From positions 1 to 29,822 of the forward strand of contig DASPJR010000048.1 in assembly GCA_035628505.1 (NCBI GenBank): 29,822 bases of DNA, read 5' to 3'. Every line of letters starts with the position of its first letter. Positions within the stretch are counted from its first letter, which is position 1. Below the pieces are notes generated by a model. The model saw only the letters and a list, made by a program, of their open reading frames with translations, ran no database searches and was not told where the DNA came from. Positions 1-8,619 of this stretch are shown here, piece after piece. This DNA comes from DASPJR01 sp035628505. Its GTDB lineage: Bacteria; Planctomycetota; SZUA-567; H5-PLA8. Position numbers and translations under genes: made by a program.

Positions 1-724
1 GTTCGCTGCCGTTCTGCAGGCGCGTGCCCTGGTAAACGGCGGGCATAAAGCCGGGCCCCCAGTTGCGCGGACCGTTGACGACCTGCGAATTGTTGTCCTG
101 CATCACGACGAACGCGGGCAGGTTCTGGTTCTCGGTGCCGAGGCCATACGTGACCCACGCGCCGAGCGATGGACGGCCGGCGAGAATCGAACCGGTGTTC
201 ATCTGGCACACGCCGCCGGCATGATTGATGCCGTCGGCCACGCACGAGCGGATCACGGCGATATCGTCGACGACTTCGGTCAGGTGCGGCAGCCAGTCCG
301 ACAGCCAGATGCCGCTCTGGCCGTGCTGCTTGAAGACGCGTTTGCAGCCCAGCAGCGGCGAATTGAATTCGCCCATGGCGGTGATGATCTTGCCGAAGCT
401 GTCAGGAATTTTCTGGCCGGCGAGCTGGTTGAGCGTCGGCTTGGGATCGAACAGATCAATGTGGCTCGGCCCGCCTTCCATGAAGAGGAAAATGACGCTC
501 TTGGCGCGCGCGGGGTAGTGGACTTTCTTCGGCGCCAGCGGATTGGTCGGATCGATTTCAGGCCGCACGAACACCTGCTTGTCATCGGCTCGGGCACTGT
601 TCAAGCCGAGCAGATAAGACATGGCCACCGCGCCAAACCCGCCGCCCGCGCGCGCGAGAAAATCGCGGCGCGATGCGCATTGTTCGTGATGCGGTTGGCC
701 GGTGACGCAAAATTTATCGCTCAT
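1..724 (-). CDS. DUF1501 family exported protein, C-terminus cut by window edge
   Basis: I translated this frame on the minus strand from ATG at 724-722. It stays open to the left edge (241 codons), so the C-terminus lies outside the window. The N-terminus carries a twin-arginine signal: SRRDFL with arginines at residues 19-20, then a glycine/alanine-rich hydrophobic stretch ending in NSARA. This predicts Tat export of a folded, possibly metal-binding protein. Downstream motifs such as FLFMEGGPSHIDLFDPKP, CKRVFKQHGQSG and DGINHAGGVCQMNTGS are typical of DUF1501, which belongs to the alkaline phosphatase/sulfatase-like fold. A GAGGT ribosome site sits just before the start, 11 nt after the stop of the PSD1 gene. 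The two genes therefore probably form one transcript, a pairing common in PVC bacteria. The substrate is unknown. Confidence 0.9.
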   Translation of the reverse strand, partial: MSDKFCVTGQPHHEQCASRRDFLARAGGGFGAVAMSYLLGLNSARADDKQVFVRPEIDPTNPLAPKKVHYPARAKSVIFLFMEGGPSHIDLFDPKPTLNQLAGQKIPDSFGKIITAMGEFNSPLLGCKRVFKQHGQSGIWLSDWLPHLTEVVDDIAVIRSCVADGINHAGGVCQMNTGSILAGRPSLGAWVTYGLGTENQNLPAFVVMQDNNSQVVNGPRNWGPGFMPAVYQGTRLQNGSE

Positions 725-735
725 ACGGACCTCGT

Positions 736-3700
736 TTAATCCACGTACAAAAACGCGTTCGCATTCAACAGGATGTGGCAGAAATCGATTCTGGCGCGCG
801 GGTTTGTCGGAGCGCCCGGTTTCTCTTCGAGTTTCTCAACTGGAGTCTTCGGCTGCGCCGCACGCGCGAGTTCGGCGTGAATCGCAGCCGTATCGCGCAG
901 CAGACCGGGCGTCTCTTCGAACTGCCAGTGGCCGGCGATCGCGGCTTTCGGGACATCCTGAGAGCCGATGAGGACCTGCTCCTTGTTCAGAGCGGTTTTG
1001 CTGATGCGCACTTCATCGATCAAGCCGTCCCAGCCGTGGTTGTCGCGGCCGCCGATGGAGAGCGGAATCTTCGAATGATAGCCGCCCGTGACTTTGTGCT
1101 TCACGTTCGCCGTGCGCAGCGTGGCATCAGGATCGGACAGGTCTCGCAGAAAGAAGGTGATGCCGGCTTCGGACGTGTCGGCGATCTTTACCGAAACACC
1201 GAGATAGTAGACCTTATAGAGTTCGACGCGCAGATCGGAGGGAATCACTTCGTAGGTGAGCTGTGGCGGGCCTCCCTGGGCGCCCTGGGCGTTGCCGACG
1301 AGCTGCAGAATGAGATTGCGCGGCTGATACTTCGATTTCTCGCTGGTGACTCCAAACGACCAGCCCGGATGCGCCTGGTTGCCGCTCCACTGCGCCGCGA
1401 TCACGCGCACGTTTGCGTTCTCGTAAATCGAGCTCAACTGCACGATCGCTTCGACGGTGAAGTCTTCCGATGGCAGCGCTGGGCTATCAGCGACACGCAA
1501 CTGGTCTTCGAGCGCTCCGTTGTGAACAAAAACCGCGCGCGTTCCAAGGTGCGGCATCGTCTGCACATCCAGTCCGGTCTTCACCAGCGAGCCCGTGGCG
1601 CTGGCAACTTCTGCCGGGGGCGGAGCAGGGGTTTTGCTGAGGAACGCAAGTGCCGCCTGTTTCTGCTCGCTGGTGGGAGTCACGCCGAATGCGAGGCGGT
1701 ATGCTTCGCTGACGAATGCTTCCGGATCGATTGCTTTGAGCTTCTGCAAACGGGCGGCGAAAGCTTCCGCGCGCTGCAGCGGCCAGGCGCCGTTGATCAT
1801 CAGGAGTGACTGCGTCGGCGTCGTCGTGACGTTGCGGCTTGGAGTGCTGCCCGATCCGTCAGGAATGTCGAAGACATCCAGCAGGCCGTCTTTCACGTTG
1901 CGGAACAGTTTCGTATAGATCGTGCGGCGCGGCTGCGAGGGTTCGACGGACGGTCCGCCCGCGTCGAGTTTCAGTTCGCCGCTGACGGCCAGCATCGCGT
2001 CGCGGATCTGCTCGGCATCCAGGCGCCGCGTGTTCATGCGCCAGAGCCAGCGGTTTTCAGGATCCTTGAGCTTGGCGACGTCAGGCGTCTTGCGCAGAGC
2101 GGTCTGCTTGTACGTGTTCGATGTCAGCATCAGCTTGTGCATCTTCTTGAAGCTCCAGCCGTCCTTCACAAAGCGGTCGGCCAGGAAATCGAGCAGCTCC
2201 GGATGAGACGGCTTTTCGCCTAGCGTGCCATAGTCGCTGCTGGTTGCGACGAGGCCGCGGCCGAAGTGGTATTGCCAGATGCGGTTGGCGATCACACGCG
2301 TGGTCAGCGGGTTGTCGCCGCGCGCGAGCCATTTTGCCAGCGCCGTGCGGCGGCCGGTCGAATTCGGCAGCGCTTTGAGCTCCAGCGGCTGCTCGCCAAG
2401 CACTTTAAGGAAGCCAGGCTTGATGTCCGTGTTGCGCTTGTCGCCGGGGATCACCGTCGTCGCCGGCGTGGCGCTCACGTCAGTGGCTGCCAGCGCCTTC
2501 ATCAGCGGCTTGGGACGGATGTCGTCGAATTCACCGAGTTGCCGCTGCAAAGCGGTCCACGCTTCCTTGTCTTTGCCCTTCATCTTGCTGTCGGTGCGCT
2601 CGGTTTCGAAAAGGATCTGCCGGTAGGCCAGCTCGGCAATCTGCGTTTCATAGGTGCTGCGTTCCGATGCAGGCTTGTTGAGCGGCGCCTGAATCTCGGG
2701 AACAAACTTTTCTATTGCGGTCTTAATTCCTTTCTGAACGAACGGCGCTTCCAGCGCGGCAATCTTCTCGCGAATCGCCGCCGTCTTCTCCTCCCAGACT
2801 TTCAGCTTGGCGGCGTGAGCGGCTTTCACTTCAGGCGTAGCCAGCGGCAGATCGTCACGCCAGCGGAGGCCGTTGAAGAACGCCTGCAGCTTAAAATAGT
2901 CTTCCTGCAGAATCGGGTCGAACTTGTGATCGTGGCAGCGCGCACAACCCATGCTCAGGCCAAGGAACACATCGCCGGTCACGTCCGTGACATCGTTGAG
3001 AATTTCGCTCCACTGCTTGGGCACGTCGCGCTGATTGTATTCGTACGGTCCCAGACGCAGATAGCCGGTGGCGACGAGCACGTCCGGGTTCTCCGGATCG
3101 ATCTCGTCGCCGGCGAGCTGTTCCATCAGAAACCGGTCATACGGTTTGTCTTCGTTGAAGGCCTTGATCACATAATCGCGATACGCCCACGCCGTGGGCC
3201 GGAAGGCATCCTGGCGGAAGCCGTCGGACTCGGCGTAACGCACAAGATCCAGCCAGTGCCGCGCCCAGCGCTCACCGTATCGCGGGCTGGACAGCAGGCG
3301 ATCCACCAGTTTCTCGTACGCATCGCTGGAGGTGTCGCTGACGAAGGCTTCGATCTCCTCGGGCGTTGGCGGAAGGCCGTGGAGATCAAACGTCAATCGG
3401 CGGATCAGCGCGGCTTTGTCAGCTTCAGGTGCTGGCGAAAGGCCCTCTTCCTTGAGCTTGCTGAAAATGAAAGCGTCGATTGGATTCTTCGTCCACGCAG
3501 TGTTATCCACTGCCGGCGGCGAGACGACTTTGAGCGGCTGGAAGCTCCACCAGGCACGGTCCTTGTCCGTGATCGGCTTTTGCTTTCTCATGACGATCTG
3601 CTGCGAATCGTCTTTCGGCCACGGCGCGCCCATCTTCACCCACTGCGTCAGCGCGTCGACCTCGGCCGGCGAAAGCTTCTCTTTTGGCGGCATCTCGAGC

Positions 3701-3990
3701 TCAGCATCGGTGTACGAGACGGCGGTGATCAGCAGGGACTTTTCGGGATGGCCTGGGACGATGGCCGGGCCTGTCTGGCCTCCTTTTAGAATCGCGCCAA
3801 TGGAGTCCAGGCGCAGCGCGCCTTTATGTTTCTTTTCGCCATGGCAGTCGAAGCAATGATTGATCAGCAGGGGCCGGATCTTCATCTCGAAAAACTTCGT
3901 CTGCTCAGCATCGGCTTCAGCGCCCGAAATCGAAACACTCAGCGCCAGAGCGAAAAGGCAGAAAAACGAAAGCCGGAGGTGCCGCTGCAT
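736..3990 (-). CDS. PSCyt1-PSCyt2(DUF1549)-PSD1(DUF1553) cytochrome protein with LamG-like insert
   Basis: This is a 1084-aa exported protein. A signal peptide covers about residues 1-27 (hydrophobic run, then SGAEA). A planctomycete-type cytochrome domain follows, with haem motif C46-x-x-C49-H50. The DUF1549 domain starts near residue 165 (NPIDAFIFSKLKEEGLSP) and contains a second CxxCH at C349/C352/H353. DUF1553 runs from about residue 555 (RRTALAKWLARGDNPLTTRV). A LamG/concanavalin-like segment at about 845-1045 (DNHGWDGLIDEVRIS) precedes the terminal motif DFCHILLNANAFLYVD, which normally closes DUF1553. The LamG therefore appears inserted in the domain tail. The family is secreted and linked by context to polysaccharide breakdown in PVC bacteria, but the reaction is unknown. 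The start is supported by the signal peptide and by an AGGG nearby. The gene is co-directional with the DUF1501 gene and divergent from the AraC gene. Confidence 0.93.
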   Translation of the reverse strand: MQRHLRLSFFCLFALALSVSISGAEADAEQTKFFEMKIRPLLINHCFDCHGEKKHKGALRLDSIGAILKGGQTGPAIVPGHPEKSLLITAVSYTDAELEMPPKEKLSPAEVDALTQWVKMGAPWPKDDSQQIVMRKQKPITDKDRAWWSFQPLKVVSPPAVDNTAWTKNPIDAFIFSKLKEEGLSPAPEADKAALIRRLTFDLHGLPPTPEEIEAFVSDTSSDAYEKLVDRLLSSPRYGERWARHWLDLVRYAESDGFRQDAFRPTAWAYRDYVIKAFNEDKPYDRFLMEQLAGDEIDPENPDVLVATGYLRLGPYEYNQRDVPKQWSEILNDVTDVTGDVFLGLSMGCARCHDHKFDPILQEDYFKLQAFFNGLRWRDDLPLATPEVKAAHAAKLKVWEEKTAAIREKIAALEAPFVQKGIKTAIEKFVPEIQAPLNKPASERSTYETQIAELAYRQILFETERTDSKMKGKDKEAWTALQRQLGEFDDIRPKPLMKALAATDVSATPATTVIPGDKRNTDIKPGFLKVLGEQPLELKALPNSTGRRTALAKWLARGDNPLTTRVIANRIWQYHFGRGLVATSSDYGTLGEKPSHPELLDFLADRFVKDGWSFKKMHKLMLTSNTYKQTALRKTPDVAKLKDPENRWLWRMNTRRLDAEQIRDAMLAVSGELKLDAGGPSVEPSQPRRTIYTKLFRNVKDGLLDVFDIPDGSGSTPSRNVTTTPTQSLLMINGAWPLQRAEAFAARLQKLKAIDPEAFVSEAYRLAFGVTPTSEQKQAALAFLSKTPAPPPAEVASATGSLVKTGLDVQTMPHLGTRAVFVHNGALEDQLRVADSPALPSEDFTVEAIVQLSSIYENANVRVIAAQWSGNQAHPGWSFGVTSEKSKYQPRNLILQLVGNAQGAQGGPPQLTYEVIPSDLRVELYKVYYLGVSVKIADTSEAGITFFLRDLSDPDATLRTANVKHKVTGGYHSKIPLSIGGRDNHGWDGLIDEVRISKTALNKEQVLIGSQDVPKAAIAGHWQFEETPGLLRDTAAIHAELARAAQPKTPVEKLEEKPGAPTNPRARIDFCHILLNANAFLYVD

Positions 3991-4129
3991 GGCTGATTAA
4001 CCCTGTCACATTGGGCGATGACTACTATCTAATTCGCTCTTTCATACACCAGTTTTTCCTTGAAGTCAGCAGGCAAGAGCTATCTAATTGGCGCATCTGC
4101 ATTCTGGCTGAAGCATAGCGGGCTCGACG
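3991..4129. promoter_or_regulatory. Divergent promoter region with a 10-bp direct repeat
   Basis: This 139-bp spacer separates the minus-strand PSD1/DUF1501 pair from the plus-strand AraC regulator. It holds two perfect copies of CTATCTAATT, at 4025-4034 and 4080-4089, 55 bp apart. AraC-family dimers commonly bind direct repeats beside their own gene, so these are candidate operators. That assignment is inference. I did not find a convincing -35/-10 pair for either gene. Confidence 0.45.
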
Positions 4130-4972
4130 ATGGAAACCAAAAGCTTTCATGCGCCATTTGACCGCTACAGCGTCGCCTTCCCGGAAGTGGGTATCACTTA
4201 CCTGGCGGACGTCGAATGGACGGTTCTGCGCCCCAGCCGCTTTCATTCACACCGCGAGATGCAGGTGCTGATTATTCTCGATGGCGGAATGGGAATCGAA
4301 ACCAGCGAGCGCAAGATCGAGCCGGCCGCGGGTGTGTGTTACGTGATTCCCGCCGACAAAGTTCACGCCGTCTCGCAAAATCCGGTCTCGCCGCGCGTAC
4401 GCTTTTTTGATCTGCGCCTGATCAACGAGCCGGCCTGCACGATGGTGCGCTTCCTGGAATCGCTCGGCCAGTTCTGCCTGCCAGTGGATCAGCACGAGTT
4501 ACGCATCAGCGCCTCGTCCGTGCGCGACGCCTTGTCGCTGGAAGGCCCGCGCAAGCTGGCGCGGCTTCAGGCGGTGCTCTGGGAGATCATCTCAAAGATC
4601 GCCGCCGCGAACGCTCAGCAGGAGCACGGGGAAACCGAGCGCAGTGTTCTGCGTATCCGCGCGGCCGATGCGATCATGCGCGACCGTCTGGCGCAGCCGC
4701 TTTCGATTGACGTCGTCGCCGAAGCCGCGGGTCTTTCGCGCAGCCAGCTCACGCGGCTGTACATGAAGCATCACGCGATGGGCCCGGCCGAGCGCCTGCG
4801 GCACCTGCGCATCGAACGCGCGCGCGAACTGATGACTTCGAGCACGCTGACGGTTAAAGAGGTGGCGCATCTGTGCGGCTTTGTCTGCCCCAATCATTTC
4901 TGCCGCGTGTTTCTGCAGACTACCGGGGCAACGCCAACCGCGTATCGCCTCGCCCAGATTTCCCCGCGGTGA
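4130..4972 (+). CDS. AraC-family transcriptional regulator
   Basis: This 280-aa cytoplasmic protein has the two-part AraC layout. Residues about 15-105 form a cupin-type sensor domain (HSHREMQVLIILDGG, then VCYVIPADKVHAV). Residues about 180-275 form the double helix-turn-helix: first helix pair LSIDVVAEAAGLSRSQLTRLY, second pair LTVKEVAHLCGFVCPNHFCRVF, ending GATPTAYR. Sugar-type ligands are common for the cupin class, but nothing here identifies the ligand. It lies between the divergent PSD1/DUF1501 pair and the co-directional haem protein that starts 84 bp downstream, and may control either or both. The ATG is preceded by only a weak ribosome site, so the start is less certain than the family. 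Confidence 0.92.
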   Translation: METKSFHAPFDRYSVAFPEVGITYLADVEWTVLRPSRFHSHREMQVLIILDGGMGIETSERKIEPAAGVCYVIPADKVHAVSQNPVSPRVRFFDLRLINEPACTMVRFLESLGQFCLPVDQHELRISASSVRDALSLEGPRKLARLQAVLWEIISKIAAANAQQEHGETERSVLRIRAADAIMRDRLAQPLSIDVVAEAAGLSRSQLTRLYMKHHAMGPAERLRHLRIERARELMTSSTLTVKEVAHLCGFVCPNHFCRVFLQTTGATPTAYRLAQISPR

Positions 4973-5056
4973 CTCTGGCACCCCCGATCAAGATTTTATT
5001 TCCGGTGTAATGAAAGCTCGCTAGGATTCGTCACGTTACGTATTTCAGGAGCATTC

Positions 5057-8000
5057 ATGCGCTCATTCCAAGTTCCTCTCTGCGTCCTTTGCGTCCTCAG
5101 CGTCTCTACATTGAATTCGTTACCCGCTGGCGAAGGCGATCTCGGCCTGCGTGTTCCCCCCGGCTTTCACGTCACTCTTTACGCCGACCACACCATCGCC
5201 AACGACATCTACGCCATGACGCTCGATTCAAAAGGGCGCGTGGTCGTAACCAGCCAGGGCTGGATTAAGACGCTGATCGATAAAGATGGCGACGGCAAAG
5301 CGGACACTGCCGAAGTTTTCGCCACCACGGGCAGTGGTGGCATGGGCATGTGCTTTGATGGAAACGACCTCTACTTCACCGGAGACAACGGCGTCTGGCG
5401 CTACGTGGATGCCGATGGAGACGGCAAGGCTGACGGCAAGCCGGAAAAGCTCTTCCCGATCGGCTTCGGCGAGCACGGCGGACACGCTATCCGGAAGGGG
5501 CCGGACGGATTCTGGTACATCATCGGCGGCAATGATGCGGGAGTGGACAAGCGCCACGTCACGCTGCCCAATTCACCGGTGGCCAATCCAAAAACCGGCA
5601 CGATTGTGCGCATGTCTTCAGACCACAAGCAGTTCGAGGTGATCGCGCACGGCTTTCGTAATCCCTATGATTTTGACTTCAACGCCGCCGGCGACATTTT
5701 TACCTATGACAGCGACTGCGAACGCGACTTTTTCCTGCCGTGGTATACGCCCACGCGCATCTACCACGTCGGCTACGGCCAGCACCACGGCTGGCGCCTG
5801 CCCGGTTATCAGCGCAGCTTCGCGCTGCAGGATTTTTACCCTGACACCGTTGACATCCTCGCACCAATTGGGCGAGGCTCACCAACTGGCGTTGTCGTCT
5901 ATCGGCATACAAAATTTCCCGAACGCTACCGCGGCGGCGTGATTGCGCTCGACTGGACCTTCGGCAAAGTGTTCTTCATGCCGCTGCAGCCAAGCGGCGC
6001 AAGCTATTCCACAAAAGCTGAAGTCTTCCTTGAGCCGACTGGTTCGGACGGCTTTGCTCCCACGGATGCGGCCGTCGCGCCCGATGGCGCTCTGTATATT
6101 TCCATCGGTGGCCGGCGCACGCGCGGCGGCGTGTACCGTGTTGAGTTCGTCGGCGCGGGCGGGCCTGTGGTCCCTGTCGTGCCAATTGAGACGGTCGAAC
6201 AAGTGCTCTCGGCACCGCAACCGCTTGACGCCTGGTCTCGAGCGCGCTGGATGCCGGCGGCGAAAAAACTGGGCGCGCGCGAGTTTGAAAATGTGCTGCT
6301 TGAGAAAAAGCTGCCTGCGCCTCAACTCATCCGTGCGGTCGAAATCCTGACTGAGTTCTTCGGCGGATTACGCGGTCCGATGGCCGACGCCTGTGCGAAA
6401 AATCCCGATGCCGGTGTGCGTGCGCGCGTTGCCTGGTCACTCGGCCGCGTGCCGAACGAAGGTGCGGCGGAGATTCTCACCGGGCTGCTCAGCGACGCGG
6501 ACGCCGCTGTGCGCCGCTGTGCGCTGGAAGCGCTGGCGGATCGCTTTGCGGGCGCGAATGTGGATTCTGTTCGCAAGAATCTGCCTGGCAATTTTGCGCA
6601 CGCTGACAAGCGCGTACGGCAGGCGGCTGCCAAATTGGCCACGCTGCTTCCGGCGCCGGCGTTCGAGGCGCTGCAGAACGAGACTGAGACCACGCTGGTG
6701 CAAGCCTGGCTGACGTCTGCGCTCGCTGGAATCTGGCGCGGCGCGCTGGCTGCGGCGCTGGAACGGACTTTGAGCGTGCTGGAGCGTTCGCAGGATCCGC
6801 AGGTGCGGCTGCAGGCAGTTCGGCTGATCGTGCTGGCGCTTGGCGACAGCAACATCAACAAACCCGTTATCGAAGTTCATGCGAATTATGCTCTGCCGTC
6901 GTCGGAGCTCCTCACGCGGGAACTGGCTGAAAAAATTCTCGAGCGCGTGCGCCCAATCTTCGGCACAGGCGATGAGCGGCTGGATGGCGAGACGGCGCGG
7001 CTGCTGGCCATGCTGGAAGATGCGGATGCGGACACGCTGAAAAGAGTGGTGGCGAAGCTGACGTTGGAGTCGTCTCCCACATGGGACGTCCATTACCTGA
7101 TCGTGCTCTCGCGGCTGAAAGCCGCCTGGCCTCAGGGCTTCTCAGCAAAGATCGCCAATGCCCTTCTGGGACTTACGAAAAAGCTTGAAGGCAATGAGCA
7201 GCGCACCAAGCAGGTGTGGGGCTCGCGAATGGCCGAGCTGCTCAAACTGTTTTCCGAGCGCGACGCGGGTGTGATGGATACGGTGATCAATCATCCGGCG
7301 TTCGTCAATCCCGGGCACGTCAGCCTGACGGCCATGATGCCGCAGGATAAAAAAGCAGAGGCTGCGCGTAAGTTCCTCGCCGCGACGGCCGCCGATGCAA
7401 AATTTCCGTGGTCCGAGCCGCTGATTGGACTGCTTGAATGCGTCCCGCCGGCAGATTTCCGAGCGGCGCTGCGAACGCAGTGGTCGAACTTCGCGCTGCG
7501 TGACACGATTCTGAAACACCTGGCCGCAAATCCGGAAGAGACCGACCGCGATAAGTTCCTCTTCGGGGTCGAATCCGGGAACCGCGAGGCGGCCCTCAAG
7601 AGCCTTGCCGCTTTAGAGAAGCTCCCGCCGGACACGAATCCCAAGAGCCTTCTGCCGCTGCTGCGATTGCTTCGCCGGCTGACGCTTGAGCCCGGTGAAA
7701 CAGACTGGCGCGCAAAGACGCTCGTTGTCATCAAGCGCTACATGGCTGGCGATTTTGCGATCGATGAGAAGGGACTGAAAGCGCAGGAGCTCAAGGCCGC
7801 TTACCAGCCGGTATTCGATGCCTTCGCCAGGCAGCACGCGGCGCTCGCGAAGGAACTCGACGGCACCGATGAAGAGGACCCCGCCGAATGGCTTGCGGTC
7901 TTCAAGCAGGTGCCGTGGGACGCCGGCGACGTGAAGCGCGGGGAGATTGTTTTCCGCGACCGCGGCTGCCAGACCTGCCATGCCGTGCAGGGCGCGCTCG

Positions 8001-8329
8001 GCCCCAATCTGGCAGGCGCGGCCAACCGGTTCTCGAAGGAGGACTTGTTCGAGGCGATCCGCAATCCAAGCCGCGATGTTGCACCACTGTTCCGGCCCAC
8101 GGTCTTCAAGATGAAAGACGGGCAGGTGCACACGGGAATTATCGCGTTTGATTCCGCCGACGGGTACATCCTTCAGACCGGCGCGACGACCACCGTGCGC
8201 ATCAATACGCCCGACATTCTTTCGCAGCGCCCTGGCACGATGTCGCTGATGCCCAATGGCCTGCTCAAGGACCTCAAGCCCGAAAGCGTGGCGGATCTTT
8301 ACGCCTATCTGCGCAGCCTGGGAAAGTGA
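5057..8329 (+). CDS. Exported beta-propeller / HEAT-repeat / cytochrome c protein (PVC membrane-bound dehydrogenase type)
   Basis: This 1090-aa protein has an N-terminal hydrophobic signal. A propeller domain of the L-sorbosone/glucose dehydrogenase-like kind follows at about residues 30-370 (LRVPPGFHVTLYA; FRNPYDFDFNAAGDIF; VGYGQHHGWRLPGY). Two Ca-binding-like loops, DKDGDGKAD (from residue 75) and DADGDGKAD (from 118), lie in the first blades. Residues about 390-900 are alpha-helical and HEAT-like (ARVAWSLGRVPNEGAAEIL). The C-terminal 130 residues form a haem domain with C971-x-x-C974-H975 followed by LGPNLAG and RNPSRDVAP, matching the PVC 'putative heme-binding domain'. The likely role is periplasmic oxidation of a sugar or alcohol with electrons passed to haem, but the substrate is unknown. 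An AGGAG site precedes the ATG. Confidence 0.92.
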   Translation: MRSFQVPLCVLCVLSVSTLNSLPAGEGDLGLRVPPGFHVTLYADHTIANDIYAMTLDSKGRVVVTSQGWIKTLIDKDGDGKADTAEVFATTGSGGMGMCFDGNDLYFTGDNGVWRYVDADGDGKADGKPEKLFPIGFGEHGGHAIRKGPDGFWYIIGGNDAGVDKRHVTLPNSPVANPKTGTIVRMSSDHKQFEVIAHGFRNPYDFDFNAAGDIFTYDSDCERDFFLPWYTPTRIYHVGYGQHHGWRLPGYQRSFALQDFYPDTVDILAPIGRGSPTGVVVYRHTKFPERYRGGVIALDWTFGKVFFMPLQPSGASYSTKAEVFLEPTGSDGFAPTDAAVAPDGALYISIGGRRTRGGVYRVEFVGAGGPVVPVVPIETVEQVLSAPQPLDAWSRARWMPAAKKLGAREFENVLLEKKLPAPQLIRAVEILTEFFGGLRGPMADACAKNPDAGVRARVAWSLGRVPNEGAAEILTGLLSDADAAVRRCALEALADRFAGANVDSVRKNLPGNFAHADKRVRQAAAKLATLLPAPAFEALQNETETTLVQAWLTSALAGIWRGALAAALERTLSVLERSQDPQVRLQAVRLIVLALGDSNINKPVIEVHANYALPSSELLTRELAEKILERVRPIFGTGDERLDGETARLLAMLEDADADTLKRVVAKLTLESSPTWDVHYLIVLSRLKAAWPQGFSAKIANALLGLTKKLEGNEQRTKQVWGSRMAELLKLFSERDAGVMDTVINHPAFVNPGHVSLTAMMPQDKKAEAARKFLAATAADAKFPWSEPLIGLLECVPPADFRAALRTQWSNFALRDTILKHLAANPEETDRDKFLFGVESGNREAALKSLAALEKLPPDTNPKSLLPLLRLLRRLTLEPGETDWRAKTLVVIKRYMAGDFAIDEKGLKAQELKAAYQPVFDAFARQHAALAKELDGTDEEDPAEWLAVFKQVPWDAGDVKRGEIVFRDRGCQTCHAVQGALGPNLAGAANRFSKEDLFEAIRNPSRDVAPLFRPTVFKMKDGQVHTGIIAFDSADGYILQTGATTTVRINTPDILSQRPGTMSLMPNGLLKDLKPESVADLYAYLRSLGK

Positions 8330-8373
8330 ACAGGCACTTGTCGGTGACAAGTGGCAAAAGAATCGGCGTTTCT

Positions 8374-8526
8374 GGGTGGCACGGCCCAACGGGCCGTGTC
8401 GCGTCAGCGACAAGAAGCCCGGTTGAGACGCGCTTAGTTCGAACTGCGTTCGCCATACAGAAACCCACGTCGGAACTGGAGCTTCTTGTTCGCTTCGCTC
8501 ACCCAGCCCGCTGGGCTGGGCCACCC
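8374..8526. repeat. Inverted pair of a structured repeat (two 45-46 bp copies)
   Basis: Copy 1 (8374-8418, plus) and copy 2 (8481-8526, minus) share the frame GGGTGGC - 7-bp stem / 3-nt loop - about 13 nt ending AGCGA - CAAGAAGC. The stems are ACGGCCC/GGGCCGT in copy 1 and CCAGCCC/GGGCTGG in copy 2. Two positions changed on both sides and pairing is kept. Copy 1 also has a second small hairpin GTCGC-gtca-GCGAC. The copies face each other across about 62 bp, between the convergent ends of the haem gene and the apbE gene. A role as a bidirectional transcription stop or as a REP/MITE-like element is possible. There is no U-tract. Confidence 0.8.
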
Positions 8527-8619
8527 GCTGAACATTTTTTGCAAAAATTCGCGATAAACGGGCATCGCAAATCGTCTTAGTATAGGTAGAGAGACCTCGC
8601 GAAGCCTTCGCACCGACGA

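Noticed and set aside
2266..3789. Long plus-strand open frame of 507 codons opposite the PSD1 gene
   Set aside because: It is antisense to a well-conserved coding region, has arginine/leucine-rich shadow composition and no family motif. The high GC content explains it.
8374..8526. CRISPR array or insertion-sequence ends
   Set aside because: Only two inverted copies, no regular spacers, no transposase between them and no target-site duplication.
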